In this document: piece after piece, positions 1 through 8,049 of the stretch
How the letters are laid out: each line of letters starts with the position of its first letter
Position numbering within the stretch: the first letter of the stretch is position 1
Source: Candidatus Aegiribacteria sp.
Lineage (GTDB): Bacteria > Fermentibacterota > Fermentibacteria > Fermentibacterales > JCC-6
Assembly: GCA_013138965.1 (NCBI GenBank)
Contig: WTBT01000042.1
Location: forward strand, 1-64,000
Length of the DNA stretch: 64,000 nucleotides
Direction: 5' to 3'
The notes under the pieces: generated by a model
Database searches by the model: none
What the model saw: only the letters and a program-made list of their open reading frames with translations
What the model was told of the DNA's origin: nothing
Made by a program: the position numbers and the translations under genes

Positions 1-170
1 TTATACCATTGACACCAACCATAGCGTATCGATCGACATCCCTGCCCCAACCATTCAATGGAGACCCAGCAGATCAGATCATTGTGGCAACAGCCAGAGA
101 GGAAAACGCTACAATATTGACCAAGGATAAGATCATACGGAAGTACGAGCATGTTCGAAGTCTTTGGTAG
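1..170 (+). CDS. PIN-domain (VapC-like) toxin, C-terminal fragment cut by the window edge
   Basis: The reading frame beginning at base 3 is open from the left edge to a TAG at 168-170. Its last 55 residues contain GDPADQIIVATAR followed by ILTKDKIIRKY and an HVRSLW ending. This is the typical C-terminal half of VapC-type PIN ribonucleases, which cleave RNA with a Mg2+-binding acidic cluster; the GDPAD and TKD motifs supply late acidic residues. The N-terminal half and any antitoxin gene lie outside the window. Family membership is inferred from motif recognition; the target RNA is unknown. Confidence 0.75.
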   Translation, partial: IPLTPTIAYRSTSLPQPFNGDPADQIIVATAREENATILTKDKIIRKYEHVRSLW

Positions 171-270
171 AGTGGATAGAAAACAGTTCCGGTAAAACTC
201 ACCCTACCAGACCCTCGGTCAGGCTTGATCTTCGATTTATGGTCCGAATCAACAACTTCTCTACAGAAGT

Positions 271-293
271 AAAAAAAACCCCCATGAAGGGGG
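271..293 (-). terminator. intrinsic terminator-like hairpin on the minus strand
   Basis: On the minus strand, five C and five G form a stem around the loop TTCAT and are followed directly by eight T. On the plus strand the same hairpin has no T-run. The shape fits a Rho-independent terminator for leftward transcription, yet no minus-strand gene was recognised between it and the plus-strand gene at 496. It could end an unannotated small RNA or act on antisense transcripts. Confidence 0.45.
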
Positions 294-414
294 CATTCAC
301 TGCAATGGCTGGGCATCTTGATAGATTATCGAACTATCTTCGAATTTTCAAAGGGTTGTAACAATAAAGTTGTGCTTGATCTGGTTTTGTTTATAATCTG
401 AGGAAAGTTTAATT

Positions 415-434
415 CCCCGCCCCTTGGGGCGGGG
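415..434. repeat. perfect GC-rich palindrome CCCCGCCCC-TT-GGGGCGGGG
   Basis: Nine base pairs of uninterrupted G/C stem close a TT loop, followed by AGCTTCTTGATTTTAT. Without an immediate T-run it is a poor terminator in either direction. Similar hairpins sit at the ends of IS200/IS605-family elements and in REP sequences, but no transposase or second end is present, so the origin is open. Confidence 0.5.
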
Positions 435-495
435 AGCTTCTTGATTTTATTATCATCAATAACAGGGATTCATCTATGGAGAGGGAATCATAGAA

Positions 496-2427
496 TTGAT
501 CAGGAATTCATCTTGCCGTTCACAGGGACTATTTATCCTTGCGATCTTCGCAGCCTTCAGCTCGTGTGAGAAATACAACCATACAACTGAGGAAACATCA
601 GATCCTGGTAATTCTGCAGTTATTGAGGACACCACCATTATTGCGGAAACAGCATCAACGGATTCTTGCTATATCACCGGCGCATTAAACGCTTTTAGTG
701 AACCATTAATTGGTGCTACAGTTTTGATTCAAGGCACTCCGTTGGGAGCGATGACAAATTCGGACGGTCGATTCCTCGTTACTACATCAGCGGGAGCGTA
801 TCGGCTTGTATTGAGTATGGTGGGAATGAATAACAGATACGTTCTCACAGAATTCATTGATCCTGGAGATACTCTTGATGTTGGAGATATTCAATTATCA
901 CCGGAATTCTCTCCTCCCAGTCGAGTTTATTCTCAAGATACTTCCATAGTCGTAGATCTGATTACGGGCTTTGATGCAGATAGTCTGCAGGGATTTGCAG
1001 TATACGACGGAAAGAATATAAGACGGCAAATGCGGCATTACATCACTGATAACGGGATCGTCAGATTCTACCCATCTCGCTATAGGCGCTTCGAAGCGTT
1101 ATGGAGCCTTCCTCATCTTGGCAAACGTACAATTGAGCAAGTTGTTTATAATGATGGCATAACTTCAATCGAGATAGATGCTGATGTAGTCTTTGACAGT
1201 CTTGCCTATTCCTCAATGGAGCACCCCTTTCAGATCGCTGAAGCAACTCCAGATGAGTGGGTGACCGAAGGGGTCACCTTCGATCGGAGAATCTACGATA
1301 CTGCTGATTTCGGTCAGGACAGTCTGGTGGGCTATGGATTTCTCGGGTGTAGGGCAAATATGAACCAGGATGGAAGCTGGAATGCCGTCGTTGGATACTG
1401 CCTTTCAATTGCGTTATTCGGAAGTGAGAACACACAGGATCTAGTGGAACTGGATTATCCCATCAGGGAAATGCTATTCTCTCCAAGCGGGTTATATATC
1501 ATTGGAAAACCAATCACGGGTTCTCCCTCAGAAGAAAGACCCTGTATCCTATTCAACTCCTTAGATTCTAGTGTATTGGAATACTATCCCTTTCAGTCAA
1601 CTGTAACCGAAGTCACGGGAACAGGATCCGGTTCCACAATAATCATCTATCGACCAAATCGTATGGACCAGCTTGGCAACGACGGTTCATTGATGTCGAT
1701 TGTAGGAGATTCAATAGTGACCTTCACAGGTAGTTATGAAACGGTAAGATCGTTCAGGATCTCTGATGCTGTGCCAGAGGATTACGCAACCTTTAGTCCG
1801 AAGGTCAGTTACGATCATGTATTCAGATCGTCTGATTGTTCCAAACTGATCCTGCCTTTGGAGTATAGAGAGACTGGATCGTTTCCTTCGGAGCTCCTGT
1901 TATGCATGGACTCATCCGGGAACAGGCTGTGGAGTATTCCTGGAAGAAGTATTCGATGGTCTGCTTCTGCGAATTGCGAATGTATTGCCTGTTGGAGTAT
2001 TTCTGGGCATTTCTCCATACATGAAGGAGCATCCGCTGATACTGTCTGGAAAACAACCTTTGAACAATGCCCTAGAAAAGTCGCCTTCTCCGAATCAGGG
2101 ACACTTGTTACGATAGCTTTCTCGGACAGAACAACATCACGCTTTGAAATTCGGGAAACCAGGACTGGTAACTTATTATATTCAGAGAGGGATTCAGATT
2201 GGGTACCTTGCCGTATTACAGATGAAGGTTTCTGTCTTCTTTCAAATGAGGGTAGGTTCATGCTCATCTCCTCTGCTGGAGAACCTATATGGTTGAGTCC
2301 TCAGAGAGGACAAGGGATTATCGATTTGAAGGCATTTATGTCAAATGGTTGGATCAAGTTGATCTACATGGATGGCAGAAATCTTAATGTACTGAGTTTT
2401 GCTGCTCAGCATGAAAATGCAGACTAA
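496..2427 (+). CDS. exported lipoprotein with carboxypeptidase-regulatory-like domain and possible beta-propeller
   Basis: This 643-residue protein starts at a TTG about ten bases after GGAGAGG. A hydrophobic segment (residues about 11-23) ends in AFSSC, a plausible though imperfect lipobox, so it is probably lipidated. Residues about 58-115 form a carboxypeptidase regulatory-like (CarboxypepD_reg) beta-sandwich with the signature PLIGATV and GAMTNSDGRF; the same type of domain opens the TonB receptor at 24706-27384. The rest is beta-rich with repeating W/S/D patterns suggestive of a WD/PQQ-like propeller, but I could not assign blades securely. No enzymatic motif is visible. It stands alone, with convergent genes downstream. 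Function unknown. Confidence 0.8.
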   Translation: MIRNSSCRSQGLFILAIFAAFSSCEKYNHTTEETSDPGNSAVIEDTTIIAETASTDSCYITGALNAFSEPLIGATVLIQGTPLGAMTNSDGRFLVTTSAGAYRLVLSMVGMNNRYVLTEFIDPGDTLDVGDIQLSPEFSPPSRVYSQDTSIVVDLITGFDADSLQGFAVYDGKNIRRQMRHYITDNGIVRFYPSRYRRFEALWSLPHLGKRTIEQVVYNDGITSIEIDADVVFDSLAYSSMEHPFQIAEATPDEWVTEGVTFDRRIYDTADFGQDSLVGYGFLGCRANMNQDGSWNAVVGYCLSIALFGSENTQDLVELDYPIREMLFSPSGLYIIGKPITGSPSEERPCILFNSLDSSVLEYYPFQSTVTEVTGTGSGSTIIIYRPNRMDQLGNDGSLMSIVGDSIVTFTGSYETVRSFRISDAVPEDYATFSPKVSYDHVFRSSDCSKLILPLEYRETGSFPSELLLCMDSSGNRLWSIPGRSIRWSASANCECIACWSISGHFSIHEGASADTVWKTTFEQCPRKVAFSESGTLVTIAFSDRTTSRFEIRETRTGNLLYSERDSDWVPCRITDEGFCLLSNEGRFMLISSAGEPIWLSPQRGQGIIDLKAFMSNGWIKLIYMDGRNLNVLSFAAQHENAD

Positions 2428-2490
2428 GCAGTAGGACATACTCAAAACCTATACTATTAAGCAATAAAGGCTACAGACATTTCTGTTTGG

Positions 2491-2991
2491 CTATAGATCT
2501 TCAAGGACTACAGCAGCAATACGCTGTGCAGATATTCTTTTCAGGCTTTCATTGATTTCAGTTTTTTCTTCTTCTGAGATTATATTTTGAGATATTGCCA
2601 AATCGAGAAGATTGTCTGTAGTAAGGAGATGATTTGGTCCGAGTCTGTCAAATATGGTTTTGGGCACTCTCTTTTTGTCGTCGGTACAAACTATCCAGTT
2701 GTTTTCAGTAGCCAGTGCGATACAGGATGATTCCCCTTTACCAAGGCGTTTGTTCAGTTTGATATAGTCTTCAATTAGATGTGGTTGGGTTAGATCGACC
2801 ACACTGATCAAGCCGGTGGTGATGCAGTGTTGTACTTTTTCCTTTTGGGCTTCGTTTGTGATTTCCATGATCACATGTTCAGTTGTCAGAAATTCGATGT
2901 TTGAAATTTGCTCAAGAATATCAAGTTTTTCCACATTGGATAAATTTATCAGAACACATGCATCAAGAATAATCACAGTTTTTGTGGTCAT
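2491..2991 (-). CDS. PIN-domain protein, probable toxin partner of the XRE-ImmA protein
   Basis: The chosen ATG overlaps the stop of the upstream XRE-ImmA gene in an ATGA arrangement, giving 166 residues and translational coupling. PIN-nuclease acidic residues are visible: D10 in IILDACVLI, E43 in IMEI, E87 in GKGESSCIALA and D104/D105 in CTDDKK. An upstream extension reading through the neighbour is possible but has no better start. Established knowledge: genes for XRE plus COG2856 (ImmA/IrrE) proteins are recurrently paired with PIN-type toxins in predicted toxin-antitoxin modules. RNase activity and neutralisation by the neighbour are inference. Confidence 0.8.
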   Translation of the reverse strand: MTTKTVIILDACVLINLSNVEKLDILEQISNIEFLTTEHVIMEITNEAQKEKVQHCITTGLISVVDLTQPHLIEDYIKLNKRLGKGESSCIALATENNWIVCTDDKKRVPKTIFDRLGPNHLLTTDNLLDLAISQNIISEEEKTEINESLKRISAQRIAAVVLEDL

Positions 2992-4202
2992 GCAGAACCA
3001 AAGGTTTGAATGATGGCGAATGCCCGCTCTGTGCTGATTCCAGTAAGTGAGGCTATTTCCATACATTTACCGCTGCTTATTTCATTTCTGCGAAGGGCTT
3101 CAAGAGCCATATTGAATACCCTGATTCTGAAAGTGTCGGTTGCCTGAAAACCAGTTTCAATTTCCGTTTCCTTCATAAGAGCTCGAAGATGCTTGCCATA
3201 GGGCCCATGATTCTCTTTTAGAAGGCGGTCAAGTTCATCGTTGGACAGAAAATTGGTGTTTTTCAGTCTGTAGAGCATTGTTGGAATACTCACACCAAAC
3301 CACATGGACATCCCGGCAACTTCAAAAAGTTGAATAGATTGTTCAGACCTGATGTTTCTTTTGTGAATTGCAAGTGATTCATTTTCGTCATAGATGGATT
3401 CTTCATCCCGTGAGGGGAATCCTTTTCCCAGTTCATGAACCTTATCTCTGCAGATGTCATCAGGCACAAGAAAATGAGCAGTAAAGGCGTTTGCCCGCAC
3501 TTCCAGAAGTTCACTATTCTTACTTAGATAGCTTACTGATACCGGTCTTTCTGTGTCCAGTATTGCATGACAGTACTCGTGGACAAGGGAAAATCTGATT
3601 CTAACTCCGGGATGGTCAGAGTTTACAAAAATGAAGAGTCCTGTGGCTTTCTCCGCAATTGTAAACCCGGAAATATCCTCTGGCATTTTTACTTGTCCAA
3701 TAAGAATGTCCTGGGACTCTATAAGTTTAATCACATCAGTAATTGGCTGATGTCCAAGGTTCAATCGATTTCTTTCCTGACCGGCAATTCTTATGCCCTG
3801 TTCCTTTGCCTCCCATTTGCTTGCCGGTGGCTTTAGCAGATAAGATGCTCTGGTTAAGGGACCGCCCTCAATTTTTAGAATGTTCCTCAGGTTTTTGCTT
3901 TCCCGTCCGAGTTTCAGACAATTCGCAACACACTCTTTCAGCTCAGAGTTAGTATTCAGGTCAGTATTTGCCCGAAACAGAATCGCTACAGGATCCCCGG
4001 CGGTTTGTTTTTCTTTAAAGAAAACCAGTGGATCACAGCCAAAGAAGTCGGCTATCTTCTCAAGGGTAACAGAGTCAATAACCCTGTTACCCAGTTCCAT
4101 TTGTGCTACTGTTGCTCTCGAGGTTTTCAAGTATGCTGCCAGATCATCCTGAGAGTAGCAGAATTTCTCTCTAAGCTGTCTGACCTTTGTTCCAAGTTTC
4201 AT
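2988..4202 (-). CDS. XRE-family regulator fused to ImmA/IrrE metallopeptidase
   Basis: This 404-residue protein begins with an XRE helix-turn-helix (residues about 4-60, YSQDDLAAYLKTSRATVAQ). A COG2856 zinc-peptidase domain follows, with the HEYCH motif at 208-212 and the downstream conserved ELLEVRANAFTAHFLVP. ImmA/IrrE proteins cleave repressor partners in phage, ICE and DNA-damage circuits; here the repressor-like and protease domains are one chain. The gene follows the YdjM-like gene by 30 bases and overlaps the PIN gene by four bases, so the three form an operon. Probably an autoregulated antitoxin-like component whose substrate is unknown. Confidence 0.87.
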   Translation of the reverse strand: MKLGTKVRQLREKFCYSQDDLAAYLKTSRATVAQMELGNRVIDSVTLEKIADFFGCDPLVFFKEKQTAGDPVAILFRANTDLNTNSELKECVANCLKLGRESKNLRNILKIEGGPLTRASYLLKPPASKWEAKEQGIRIAGQERNRLNLGHQPITDVIKLIESQDILIGQVKMPEDISGFTIAEKATGLFIFVNSDHPGVRIRFSLVHEYCHAILDTERPVSVSYLSKNSELLEVRANAFTAHFLVPDDICRDKVHELGKGFPSRDEESIYDENESLAIHKRNIRSEQSIQLFEVAGMSMWFGVSIPTMLYRLKNTNFLSNDELDRLLKENHGPYGKHLRALMKETEIETGFQATDTFRIRVFNMALEALRRNEISSGKCMEIASLTGISTERAFAIIQTFGSA

Positions 4203-4232
4203 TATTACCTGTCACCTCCAGGTTGTATCCAG

Positions 4233-4670
4233 CTACAAATTGATTCCAGCTGGAGTAAGGGAATCAAGAGCGAGATGAGACATGTAACCGGCTGATAGTC
4301 CCATAAGGAAACCTGTCAACAGCTCGTTACAGGCGACTTTCATTATGGTTTCAACAGGGATATCATATCCGTATTGAATGTACCTGTCAGCAGTGTTCTG
4401 CAGTTGTTTGCGGGAAGTTCTTAGATTACGGACAGCTATTTGCACTATTGCAGCTCCCGTGAGTGCAGCAATTATAGAGTGCCCCGATTTGCGATGGTTT
4501 GGAGAATCCGTGGGGTCGAAAATGTCAGCTAACTGCCCTCCTGTATAACCACCTGCAGCAGAGCCCATCAGCTCTGTCATGCTGAAACGATTCTCTGACT
4601 TCTGATTTGCTATCGAGTACAATATTCCTATAACTGTTCCAGTAGTAGTATGCGTTTTCCTGTTTGGCAT
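4233..4670 (-). CDS. YdjM-like membrane-bound metal-dependent hydrolase family protein
   Basis: The 145-residue product starts MPNRKTHTTTGTVIG and has an ADIFDP motif, a HRKSGHS segment and a late SHLALDSLTPAG. These match the YdjM/DUF457 family (PF04307) of small inner-membrane proteins annotated as metal-dependent hydrolases; conserved His and Asp residues are present. An excellent AGGAGGTGA ribosome site lies just upstream. It is the first gene of the YdjM-XRE/ImmA-PIN operon. A TTGACA sequence on the minus strand at 4714-4719 could be a -35 element, but no clear -10 follows. E. coli YdjM is SOS-linked, which makes the neighbouring IrrE-like gene suggestive only. Confidence 0.7.
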   Translation of the reverse strand: MPNRKTHTTTGTVIGILYSIANQKSENRFSMTELMGSAAGGYTGGQLADIFDPTDSPNHRKSGHSIIAALTGAAIVQIAVRNLRTSRKQLQNTADRYIQYGYDIPVETIMKVACNELLTGFLMGLSAGYMSHLALDSLTPAGINL

Positions 4671-4737
4671 TTTTCACCTCCTTTCATTGGAAACTAATAG
4701 CTTTGACGATAAATGTCAATAATTAACATAATACGTT

Positions 4738-5842
4738 AAACCGGGAAGTACACGCCTTCAGAGGTGCAAAAGATGTCCATTGATTGGGGACTTAGCAGCC
4801 AGAGCGGCAAGCCGATTGCTCTGAGCAAGATTCCCTTCATACTCAAGAATCCATTCTACATCGGATTGTTCAGCTACAAGGGGGAGATCCATGAAGGGAA
4901 ACATGAAGCCATAGTTTCCAGCGAATTGTTCGGGGAGGTTCAGAAAGTTCTCAAACGGAACTCTCGGGGAGGTTATCGCAAGGATGAGCGTTTTCCTTTC
5001 CGGCGGCTTATCACTTGTGGTCATTGCGGCTGCGCTATCACCGCCGGTACACAGAAGAAGCACAATTACTATCACTGCGGAAAACGCCGCGGCCCGTGCA
5101 GCCTTAAAACAATTCGCGAGGAAGCTCTGACTTCACTTCTGCGTCAGAGTATTCTCCGTGTTTCCCTCTCGGATCATTGTACCGAATGGATGTTTTCACA
5201 GATCGATGAACTGATGTATCAGGAGATGGAGCAGGTGGAGGATATCATCAGTTCAAAGAAACTTCGGCTTGCCAATCTGCAATCTAAGATAGAGCGCCTT
5301 CTCGACATTTACCTGGACGGTTCCCTTACTCGCGACGAATACACCGCTCGCAAGGAACAGTATGTCCTCGAGAAGACTGCTCTTACCTCTCAGATTGCAG
5401 AATATGAAGCGGGAGAAGCTTCGCGGTTTAAACCTGCGCGTGATTTCATAAGTGCTTCCAGGTTCAACCGCCTGGGCTGTGAATCTTGAGGATCTGAAAG
5501 ATTTCCATAAAAACATCGGTTCAAACCTCAGATTGGTCTCCCCTCTTTCTTCGATTAGCTTTCGGGTACTGGTTGCGGATGGACAGCGCAAAACCAGTCG
5601 GGGACAGATGTCCCCACTCGTGGATTTTGGGGGATTGAGCTCAAAGACAGACAAGCCACTCAGCCTTCATACCGATGTTTCCGGACTCAGAAGTCTCCTT
5701 TGCGTTTGGACTCAAGAGTTTCTGTTCTCTCGGATCGAAATCAGATCGAGTTCTGCAGATTCAATACCCGATGCCGTGGAAAATGCTCGCGGAACGCGAG
5801 TCATTTTTGGAAAATGATGCGATTTCTGAGAATCTGCTGAAC
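4738..5842 (+). pseudogene. large serine recombinase remnant, lacking the catalytic domain and frameshifted
   Basis: Right after a TAA at 4737-4739 the frame reads GKYTPSEVQKMS and continues through a recombinase domain (PFILKNPFYIGLF), a zinc ribbon (CGHCGCAIT...YYHCGKRRGPC) and a coiled coil, stopping at 5489. The N-terminal resolvase domain with the catalytic serine is absent. The family's usual tail continues in other frames: NLEDLKDFHKNIGSNLRL from about 5480, and PMPWKMLAE...ENLLNWRR from about 5770. At least two frameshifts are therefore present. It ends against the 3' end of tRNA-Ser. This looks like the dead integrase of an element that once used the tRNA as attachment site. Confidence 0.85.
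5600..5615. repeat. GGGGACA-GA-TGTCCCC palindrome
   Basis: A seven-base-pair inverted repeat lies inside the degenerate recombinase tail. A longer relative with the same GGGGACA/TGTCCC core occurs at 11200-11225, and a half-site ATGTCCCCGC is near 20337. It may belong to a short REP-like family; no RAYT transposase is in the window. Confidence 0.4.
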
Positions 5843-5934
5843 TGGCGGAGGGGGTGGGATTCGAACCCACGGACCCCGCATAGGGGGTCAACGGTTTTCG
5901 AGACCGTCCCGTTCAACCGCTCCGGCACCCCTCC
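5843..5934 (-). tRNA. tRNA-Ser (anticodon CGA)
   Basis: On the minus strand the gene folds with acceptor GGAGGGG/CCCCTCC, discriminator G and an encoded CCA. The anticodon stem ACGGT/ACCGT encloses CTCGAAA, giving anticodon CGA (codon UCG). The long variable arm GACCCCCTATGCGGGGTC and T-arm GTGGG-TTCGAAT-CCCAC are class II features of serine tRNAs. The recombinase remnant touches its 3' end, the usual integration side. Confidence 0.95.
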
Positions 5935-5954
5935 GCGGGACAAGAATATGCCGT

Positions 5955-6945
5955 GAGGGAGTGATTTCAGCAAGTGCGGGTGATTCAGGTTAAATTTGCG
6001 CCGGAAACTCAATAACCTATTATTAGACTATGGATAAAGGATGCTGACAACAAAAACCCTTATGGTTATAGTTCAGCAGATCAGAATTGCTTTTTCAAGG
6101 AGAAATTATATGAACAATACAGTTGTGCTCTTTTCTGCACTTGCATTGACTCTGCTCATTGCTTCCTGTCTTCCTGAAGACCAGGCGCCGGGTACCGGCC
6201 CGGATTTCAGTACGGAGCTTCTGGTGGATACGGGTCGTACATATGGAGAGCTGGTTGCTGGAGAGAGTTCCACATTCACTCTCAGATGGACAGCCGCCGA
6301 TGATGCTGAGTGGTACGATATCAGAATATCTCCCCATCCCATCAACGATTCAAACTGGGATACCGCGCTGAGAATTGACTCTATTCCAGCAAGCGATACA
6401 ACTGATATGATTGCTTATGTGCAGGTGCAACCAGAGGTTTTTGCGAATACATGCATCTCATGCGGATTGTGTGTTGAAGCATGCCCTCAGGACGCCATGA
6501 GCCTTATTGACGGTAAAGCGGTAATCGATCTCAGCAAGTGTACTGCCTGCGGTGAATGCGTGAAAGTATGCCCTGTCAACGCGATTACCGACAGCCGTTT
6601 CGGGCAGTCTTACTACTTTGCGATGAGGGCCATGGGTTCAGGAAATACTCAATCCGAGGTTGTTTCAGCCTCGGGAAGCTACAGGCTTCGATACATGAAC
6701 CTTGAGTCCTGGTGTGGCAACTGTGCGTACAACTGTTTCATACTGCTTCCTGAATGCGGACCCGGATGCCCTGTAGACGCTATCTGGTACACACCCGCTG
6801 GGCAGGATTCCGGTCTTGTACATATTGATTATGATCTTTGCATAGACTGCGGCCAGTGCTATATCCAGTGCCATGAGTACGGGCAATGGTCGATAATGAA
6901 GGAGGTGGTTGCTGAATGAAAACACTGATACCGGCAGTTATGATT
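5955..6945. repeat. direct duplication, copy 1 (matches 8050-9045)
   Basis: About one kilobase is duplicated: some 150 bases upstream of the ferredoxin lipoprotein, the whole gene, and the first 27 bases of the next gene. Inside the gene the copies differ at scattered positions and by a small insertion near the C-terminus. Copy 1 loses the remainder of the operon (see 6916-7010). Confidence 0.85.
6110..6919 (+). CDS. exported ferredoxin-type lipoprotein, FN3-like fold with inserted [4Fe-4S] domain (copy 1)
   Basis: The 269-residue protein starts at ATG 6110 behind AAGGAG. A signal segment ends in LIASC, a lipobox, so the mature protein should be a lipid-anchored exported protein. Residues about 50-110 and 165-195 look like the two halves of an FN3 sandwich (FTLRWTAADDAEWYDIRI and YYFAMRAMGSG). 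Between them lie two CxxCxxCxxxCP motifs. The C-terminal part has two further Cys clusters, one irregular (CGNCAYNC...CGPGCP) and one CIDCGQCYIQC without the usual proline. Up to four [4Fe-4S] clusters are possible. It is about 90% like the gene at 8202, but its downstream partner is destroyed, so it may be a redundant copy. Electron transfer outside the cytoplasm is inference. Confidence 0.85.
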   Translation: MNNTVVLFSALALTLLIASCLPEDQAPGTGPDFSTELLVDTGRTYGELVAGESSTFTLRWTAADDAEWYDIRISPHPINDSNWDTALRIDSIPASDTTDMIAYVQVQPEVFANTCISCGLCVEACPQDAMSLIDGKAVIDLSKCTACGECVKVCPVNAITDSRFGQSYYFAMRAMGSGNTQSEVVSASGSYRLRYMNLESWCGNCAYNCFILLPECGPGCPVDAIWYTPAGQDSGLVHIDYDLCIDCGQCYIQCHEYGQWSIMKEVVAE

Positions 6946-7010
6946 CATTGCTGCTTCGTTCATCTATTCCTGCAGCATTTATTGATCCTCCCGATAACAG
7001 AACCAAAGTG
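6916..7010 (+). pseudogene. remnant of the second exported ferredoxin gene
   Basis: The sequence begins with the same 27 bases as the intact gene at 9020, overlapping the preceding stop in the same ATGA way. It then jumps to pieces resembling the intact gene's TATGATTCACTGGTGCTTCG and CATTTATTGTTGACCCTGA segments. The Cys motifs are gone. This shows the duplication once carried more of the operon and has since lost it by internal deletion. From about 7010 to 7288 I see no gene. Confidence 0.7.
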
Positions 7011-7288
7011 ATTAAACAGGATGCTGAGTTCCTGGCCACATCTTGAATATTGGCAGGATAGTACCCTGTCATGAAATATATGTCGGTATAATGCGCCGCT
7101 ATCCTGAGTTTCAGCAAGGCACTGGTTTATGCGCATAGCACTGCTATGTAATTGAACCAGTAACGCAGCTGGGGCTCTGGAGAGCAAGCAGAATGCGACA
7201 GTTATTCCTTGACAGGGTAATAGAAGGAATTTCAATCCAACAAGCATGCAGTTCCTGCATTCGCTATCTGCTCATTAACCGGTTGCCC

Positions 7289-7810
7289 CTACTCGCTGGA
7301 GTACTCGGCGGCGTTCTCCTGACCCTTGTAATCATCCCAGGACTGTACTTCCCCTGATAAGTAGACCTGACCCTGGTTGGGAAAATGCGCCTGTATGAAC
7401 ACCCATTGCCGGTCAATACCAACATGTTCTTCTATTGCTGCGGCGAGGTTGGTCATCATGGAGGCAATCAGTTCATTCGTGAAAAAACCGGGTACGTAAA
7501 GATCCACAAGAATAGGATAATCAGTTCTCTTCTCCCCCATGCAGATGACGTTGGTCATGGGCACCCAGTAATAAGTAATGTATTGCTCTTCAATGCCGGT
7601 ATCTCGGGAAACATCCGCGCTGATTCCCGCCAGCACTTCATCCACATCTCCGTCAATGGGAAGAGCACAAATTTTCACCATTGGATCCGCTGCATACAAA
7701 CCCTCATGTGATGCAAGCTCTTCGTTGCAGGGCAGTGTACCTCCCTGCAATACTCCGACCACAAACACGATGGTAAACAAACACATGCCGAAAGAACTTC
7801 CTGCTTTCAT
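7289..7810 (-). CDS. exported protein with two tautomerase-like repeats
   Basis: Translation from the ATG at 7810, behind AAGGAGGAG, gives 173 residues. Residues about 1-24 form a Sec signal or membrane anchor (MCLFTIVFVVGV). Two repeats follow: DPMVKICALP...DTGIEEQYITYYWVPM, then YPILVDLYVPG...EEHVGIDRQWVFIQAHFP. Both resemble the beta-alpha-beta unit of the 4-oxalocrotonate tautomerase superfamily, including a proline at each first strand. That family normally uses an amino-terminal Pro exposed by Met removal, which an exported two-repeat protein would not have. The gene lies on the opposite strand between the two ferredoxin copies. Assignment is by pattern only; a non-catalytic role is possible. 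Confidence 0.6.
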   Translation of the reverse strand: MKAGSSFGMCLFTIVFVVGVLQGGTLPCNEELASHEGLYAADPMVKICALPIDGDVDEVLAGISADVSRDTGIEEQYITYYWVPMTNVICMGEKRTDYPILVDLYVPGFFTNELIASMMTNLAAAIEEHVGIDRQWVFIQAHFPNQGQVYLSGEVQSWDDYKGQENAAEYSSE

Positions 7811-8049
7811 TAAACTCCTCCTTGGAATTCGGGACAATTTCAGTTTAGACACTGATTCGTTAATGAATACTATTTTCCTTGTCGCTTATCCAGCCCCTGC
7901 TTTCTGCCTGGGATAACAATATTGAGGACAGCCCTGCTCAAAGGAATAAGGGTTAATGAGCACTCAGAAAAATGTTCAAGCACACGGCTGTTCACAGAAG
8001 TCATGAAGCAGAACGACCCACAGCTGTTCATCCGGCTTCAACAGCAAAT

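Larger units (their letters stand above)
171..495. other. intergenic stretch, no gene seen
   Basis: About 325 bases separate the PIN-toxin end from the lipoprotein gene at 496. No convincing reading frame was found. The stretch contains a minus-strand terminator-like hairpin (271-293) and a perfect GC-rich palindrome (415-434), both listed separately. Confidence 0.5.

Noticed and set aside
1815-2267. 150-codon open frame on the minus strand inside the first lipoprotein gene
   Set aside because: Shadow of a long beta-rich coding frame; no ribosome site or motif.
4690-4725. Promoter for the YdjM/XRE-ImmA/PIN operon
   Set aside because: TTGACA is present on the minus strand, but the -10 candidates match poorly or are badly spaced and would leave almost no leader.
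5675-5956. Open frame containing WRRGWDSNPRTPHRG
   Set aside because: Its second half is tRNA-Ser read on the wrong strand; the first part is the end of the recombinase remnant.
6960-7247. 95-codon open frame on the minus strand after ferredoxin copy 1
   Set aside because: Lies in decayed operon sequence, with no motif and no ribosome site.
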